The notes beneath the pieces are model-generated. The model worked only from the letters and a program-made list of their open reading frames with translations. It was not told where the DNA came from and ran no database searches. Below are positions 60,947 to 64,000 of a stretch of DNA of 64,000 bases, piece by piece. This DNA is from Streptomyces zhaozhouensis (GTDB lineage Bacteria; Actinomycetota; Actinomycetes; Streptomycetales; Streptomycetaceae), in the NCBI RefSeq assembly GCF_900230195.1, contig NZ_OCNE01000017.1:62001-126000 (forward strand), in the 5' to 3' direction. Made by a program: the position numbers and the translations under genes. The stretch's first letter is position 1. Each line of letters starts with the position of its first letter.

Positions 60947-63001
60947 CTAGGACGTGCTCACCACGGCCGCCGTTCCCGCCTCGCCGAGGGCCTGGTTGCG
61001 CGCCTCGGCCCGCGCGGCGAGCGCGTTGACCGCCGCGTTGAACCGCTCCAACGAGGTGGGCTCGTCGGGACCGAGCAGGTAGTGCTTGAGCTCGACACGG
61101 TCCTGGGCGAGCGCGTCGGCGCCCGGCGAGGTGACGGCGTCCAGCAGCTCGTCGAGCTGCGCCGCGTCGTTGGACAGGATCACGGCGGCCCGCACTGCGG
61201 TGTTCTGCCGGCGGAACTCGTCCGCGCCCAGCTCGGCCGAGTCGGAGACCGCGTACGGCTTGCCGCTGGCGATCCAGTCGGAGACCACGCTGGAGATGTC
61301 GGAGACGAGCGCGTCCGACTCGTTGAAGCAGTCGAACAGGCGCGGCTGCGAGCCGGTGATCACCCGGTGCTCCCACCAGCCGAACGAGCGCCAGAACGCC
61401 TCGTTCCACTCGGCGAAGGCACGTTCCTCCACCGCCGCCTGGTCGGCCGGGGTCTGGGCGTCCCGGGAGACCGAGGCGTCGTCCCAGACGGTCGCCAGCT
61501 TCGCCGCGCTCCCGCCGCCCGCCTGCTCGACGGCGCGCAGCGTCGCCTGCGCCGTCGCGCGGTCGGCGGCCGTGCGCTCGGCCTCGGCGGCCCAGCGCGG
61601 GTCGGCGGCGCGCGCGGCGGCCGCCTCCTCGATCAGCGCGACGATCCGCTGGTGGGCGGCGCCGGCCGCCGGGTTGCGGGTGCCGGTGAACGGGTGCGGC
61701 TTGTAGATCACCCGCACCGGGCGCTCGGCGGTGAGCAGCTTGCGGACGATGTTCTCGCCGGCCAGCAGGAGCGAGGTGTTCCCCGGGTCGTCGGTCCAGC
61801 CCTCCCAGGTGGGGGCGTAGAGCACGGTCGGGACGCGCCCCTCGGGCCTGGCGCTCGCCGGGAGGATCGACGCCAGCTGCGGGCGCCCGACCTCGACGAT
61901 GTCCTCGTCCCGCACGCCGACGTCGGCCAGCGCGTAGCGGTCGCGGCCTGCGCGGCCGGCGGACCACACCTCGTCGTACGCCTTGGCGTACGGGTTGATG
62001 CTGGCGATCTTGTCGCTGTCGCCGTGCCCGATGAAGACGTGCTTCATGGTGGGGACCCGCAACAGGTGCAGGTTCTTGCCGACGTTGGCCGGGTAGAGGC
62101 CGACGCGCAGCATGGAGAGGTCCATGTTCATCAGGTGGACCGCGCTCGGCACGCAGACCACCGGCACGGTGGTGGTGGCCAGCCGGTTGAGGATGGCCCG
62201 CTCCCGCAGGATCACCAGCGGCTTGCTGTCCAGCCGCTCCATGGTCTCCAGCCACATGTCGGCCTGGTAGACCGACTCCTTGGAACCGGAGAAGTAGAGC
62301 GCGGTCTCCGGCCGGTGCTCGCGCAGCCAGCCGTCGAACCACTCCAGCGCGCCCTCCGGGTCCGGCGGCAGCTTGGCGGCGCGCAGGTAGGGCAGCAGCG
62401 CCAGCAGGTACAGCAGCACCAGCGCGGGCGCGGCCACCGTCCCGACGTAGCCGGGGAGCGTCTCCTCGGTGAGCACCATCGCCAGCAGCCCCGCGAACAT
62501 CGGGACCTCGGCGTGCAGCACCTTCTCGACCGCCCGGTGGGTCAGCCAGCGCGGGGCGCCGTCGGGCACCGGCATCGTCGACAGGTCGATGTTGCGGGTG
62601 GCGAACGGCAGCCGCCGCTTCCGCCGCAGCACGGTGACCAGCGCGGTGTGCGGGACCTGGAGCGCGTAGAACGCCAGCAGCCCGACGACCGCGACCTGCG
62701 CCACCGTCTCGTCCGTCCAGCCGGTGCGTGCCAGCAGCAGCACGAGCAGCAGCTGGCGGACGAGGAAGCGGACCGTCAGGCCGACCCGCGCCTTGCCCAT
62801 CCGCACCAGCAGATAGCTGCCGCTGCGGTGCAGGTAGTGGTCGCCCAGATAGCTGAGGGCCGCCACGACGGCGAACGCGCCGGTGGCCGGCAGCAGTGCG
62901 GTGAGCAGCATCAGCGGGTAGCTGACCACCACGACCAGCGCCGCGAGCAGCTCGGCGCCGGACGTCACGCCGACGAGACGGCGCAGCAGTCCTGCCGTCA
63001 T
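60947..63001 (-). CDS. CDP-glycerol-type glycerophosphotransferase with N-terminal TM domain (paralogue)
   Basis: 684 residues from ATG 63001, overlapping the upstream stop (ATGA). About 10-150: several TM helices (ELLAALVVVVSYPLMLLTALLPATGAFAVVAAL onward). About 200-590: GT-B polymerase with ALYFSGSKESVYQADMW, VVCVPSAVHLMNMDLSMLRV, MKHVFIGHGDSDKIASINPYAKAYDEVW, VLYAPTWEGWTDDPGNTSLLL, YKPHPFTG and DALVSDISSVVSDWIASGKPYA. Paralogue of the gene at 53843-55960, including the TM domain and the charged insertion. Coupled to a TarI-like gene, which supplies the CDP-activated substrate. Confidence 0.93.
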   Translation of the reverse strand: MTAGLLRRLVGVTSGAELLAALVVVVSYPLMLLTALLPATGAFAVVAALSYLGDHYLHRSGSYLLVRMGKARVGLTVRFLVRQLLLVLLLARTGWTDETVAQVAVVGLLAFYALQVPHTALVTVLRRKRRLPFATRNIDLSTMPVPDGAPRWLTHRAVEKVLHAEVPMFAGLLAMVLTEETLPGYVGTVAAPALVLLYLLALLPYLRAAKLPPDPEGALEWFDGWLREHRPETALYFSGSKESVYQADMWLETMERLDSKPLVILRERAILNRLATTTVPVVCVPSAVHLMNMDLSMLRVGLYPANVGKNLHLLRVPTMKHVFIGHGDSDKIASINPYAKAYDEVWSAGRAGRDRYALADVGVRDEDIVEVGRPQLASILPASARPEGRVPTVLYAPTWEGWTDDPGNTSLLLAGENIVRKLLTAERPVRVIYKPHPFTGTRNPAAGAAHQRIVALIEEAAAARAADPRWAAEAERTAADRATAQATLRAVEQAGGGSAAKLATVWDDASVSRDAQTPADQAAVEERAFAEWNEAFWRSFGWWEHRVITGSQPRLFDCFNESDALVSDISSVVSDWIASGKPYAVSDSAELGADEFRRQNTAVRAAVILSNDAAQLDELLDAVTSPGADALAQDRVELKHYLLGPDEPTSLERFNAAVNALAARAEARNQALGEAGTAAVVSTS

Positions 63002-64000
63002 GCCACCCCCCCGTCGGCCTCGGAGCTGAGGGCGGCGGCCAGGGCGCGTTCGAACGAGCCGGCCTGCGTCGCGTCGGCGGTCGGGTCCTGCTGCCGGACG
63101 TCGATGACGTGCCCGGTCATGGCGGAGAGCAGCACGTCGAGCGAGGTGCGGGCCACGGCCTCCGAGGAGAGCAGCGTGCCGGCCGGCTCCTGCCCGAACG
63201 CCTTGGTGCGCATGGGGGTGGCGGTCCGCTCCGGGTTGACGCAGTTGACGCGGATGCCGTCGCCGGCCCACTCGTCGGCGAGCGCCTGGGTCAGGTTGAC
63301 CATGGCGGCCTTGGTCGACGAGTACAGGCTGTACTCGGCCCGGCCCCGGGTGTAGCTGCTCGAGGTGTACAGCAGCAACTGGCCGCCGCTCTCCGCGAGG
63401 TAGCGGTGGGCGGCCCTGGCGATCCGCACGGGGGCCAGGTAGTTGACCTTCAGCGCCTCCTCGATGGTGGCGTCGTCGGTCTCGTCGAGCCGGCCGATGC
63501 GCAGCACGCCCGCCGTGTTCACCACGTAGTCGATCCGGCCGGTGTCCGCGTGCGCCTTGGCGAGAGCGGCGGCGACGTCCTCCGGGTTCTCCACATGGGT
63601 GCCGGTGGTCGAGCGGCCCAGCGGGTAGACGGTCGCGCCGTAGCCGGCGGCCAGGTCGGAGATGTCCTTGCCGATGCCGTAGGAGCCGCCGAAGACGACC
63701 ACGGTCTTGCCGGCCAGACGCTCCCGGTAGGCGGCCTCGTCGGACTGCGCGGGGGCGGCGGTGGAGGCCAGCTGGAAGAGCTTGTCCGTGAGGAACACGT
63801 CGACCGGCTGGGTCACCTTCATGTTGAACTCGTCGCCCGGCACCACGTGGATCGGCACGTCCGGCAGGTACTTCAGGACCACGGAGCAGTCGTCGGTGGC
63901 CTGGAAGTTCGGGTCGTCGGCCGCGACCTCGTACGCCCGGCGGATCGTGGAGAGCCGGAACGCCTGGGGTGTCTGGCCGCGCCGCAGCCGGGACCGGTCG
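62998..64000 (-). CDS. Bifunctional cytidylyltransferase/SDR (TarI-TarJ-like), C-terminal part
   Basis: Runs off the right edge; 333 codons visible. The N-terminal visible part (RLRRGQTPQAFRLSTIRRAYE, NFQATDDCSVVLKYLPDVPIHVVPGDEFNMKVTQP) is the end of an IspD/TarI-type cytidylyltransferase. From about 63740 down follows an SDR: VVVFGGSYGIGKD (cofactor), VNTAGVLRIG, YTSSSYTRGRAEYSLYSSTKAAM (YxxxK) and RVNCVNPERTATPM. The fused pair resembles CDP-ribitol synthase (Bcs1/Acs1-like): the SDR reduces ribulose-5-phosphate and the other domain makes CDP-ribitol. Supplies the coupled polymerase gene. Confidence 0.9.
   Translation of the reverse strand, partial: DRSRLRRGQTPQAFRLSTIRRAYEVAADDPNFQATDDCSVVLKYLPDVPIHVVPGDEFNMKVTQPVDVFLTDKLFQLASTAAPAQSDEAAYRERLAGKTVVVFGGSYGIGKDISDLAAGYGATVYPLGRSTTGTHVENPEDVAAALAKAHADTGRIDYVVNTAGVLRIGRLDETDDATIEEALKVNYLAPVRIARAAHRYLAESGGQLLLYTSSSYTRGRAEYSLYSSTKAAMVNLTQALADEWAGDGIRVNCVNPERTATPMRTKAFGQEPAGTLLSSEAVARTSLDVLLSAMTGHVIDVRQQDPTADATQAGSFERALAAALSSEADGGVA

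Overview
The window is very GC-rich actinobacterial chromosome, almost certainly from Streptomyces or a close relative. Evidence: extreme GC at third codon positions, many GTG starts, ATGA/GTGA gene overlaps, mycothiol- and F420-type enzymes, actinobacterial families (PGPGW protein, ECF41 sigma factor, spore-wall LCP locus), a DnaA box of the Streptomyces type and DmdR/IdeR-like iron boxes. The core gene order (comEA-degV-coiled-coil gene-leuS at the left; nadD-LCP-rsfS, M48 peptidase, proA, proB and teichoic-acid-type polymerases at the right) matches my recollection of the SCO2567-SCO2592 region of S. coelicolor. No database search was possible.

Left core (1-5.5 kb, minus strand): 5' part of a probable comEA, two DnaA boxes, a DegV protein, a membrane-anchored coiled-coil protein, and leuS. 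leuS has a leader peptide with four consecutive Leu codons followed by an intrinsic terminator, which looks like leucine attenuation.

Accessory block (5.6-37.2 kb). The centre is a translationally coupled plus-strand operon for an iterative, PUFA-synthase-like type I PKS: AT-ACP; a 2006-residue FabL-type ER-KS-CLF-KR-DH synthase; a P450; a second KR with a degenerate DH-like half; and an Sfp-type phosphopantetheinyl transferase. Two paralogous TrmB/LuxR-type regulators follow. A divergent minus-strand operon encodes a flavoprotein, two NTF2/SnoaL-like proteins, an MMPL exporter and an SDR, plausible tailoring and export partners. Next come two secreted wall hydrolases, then several regulator/enzyme modules with visible operators: TetR with an LLM oxidoreductase; TetR with a cupin and DUF4865; DoxX with a frameshifted ECF41 sigma factor, both with ECF41-type promoters; TetR with an FAD monooxygenase. 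A 170-bp MITE-like element lies 11 bp upstream of a maleylpyruvate-isomerase-like gene. The block ends at a tRNA-Ala(GGC).

Right core (37.4-64 kb): a small zinc-ribbon protein; an iron-siderophore ABC importer with two iron boxes and an upstream FMN flavoprotein; the operon for a small membrane protein, nadD, an LCP transferase with a tandem-repeat tail, rsfS and a histidine phosphatase; an M48 peptidase; SCO2583/SCO2584-like spore-wall proteins; proA and proB; then a cell-wall glycopolymer locus with three CDP-glycerol-type polymerases, an acyltransferase and a partial TarI-like cytidylyltransferase/SDR.

The most novel candidates are the ER-first PUFA-like synthase and its divergent partner operon, the leuS attenuator, and the paired ECF41 promoters beside a frameshifted sigma gene.
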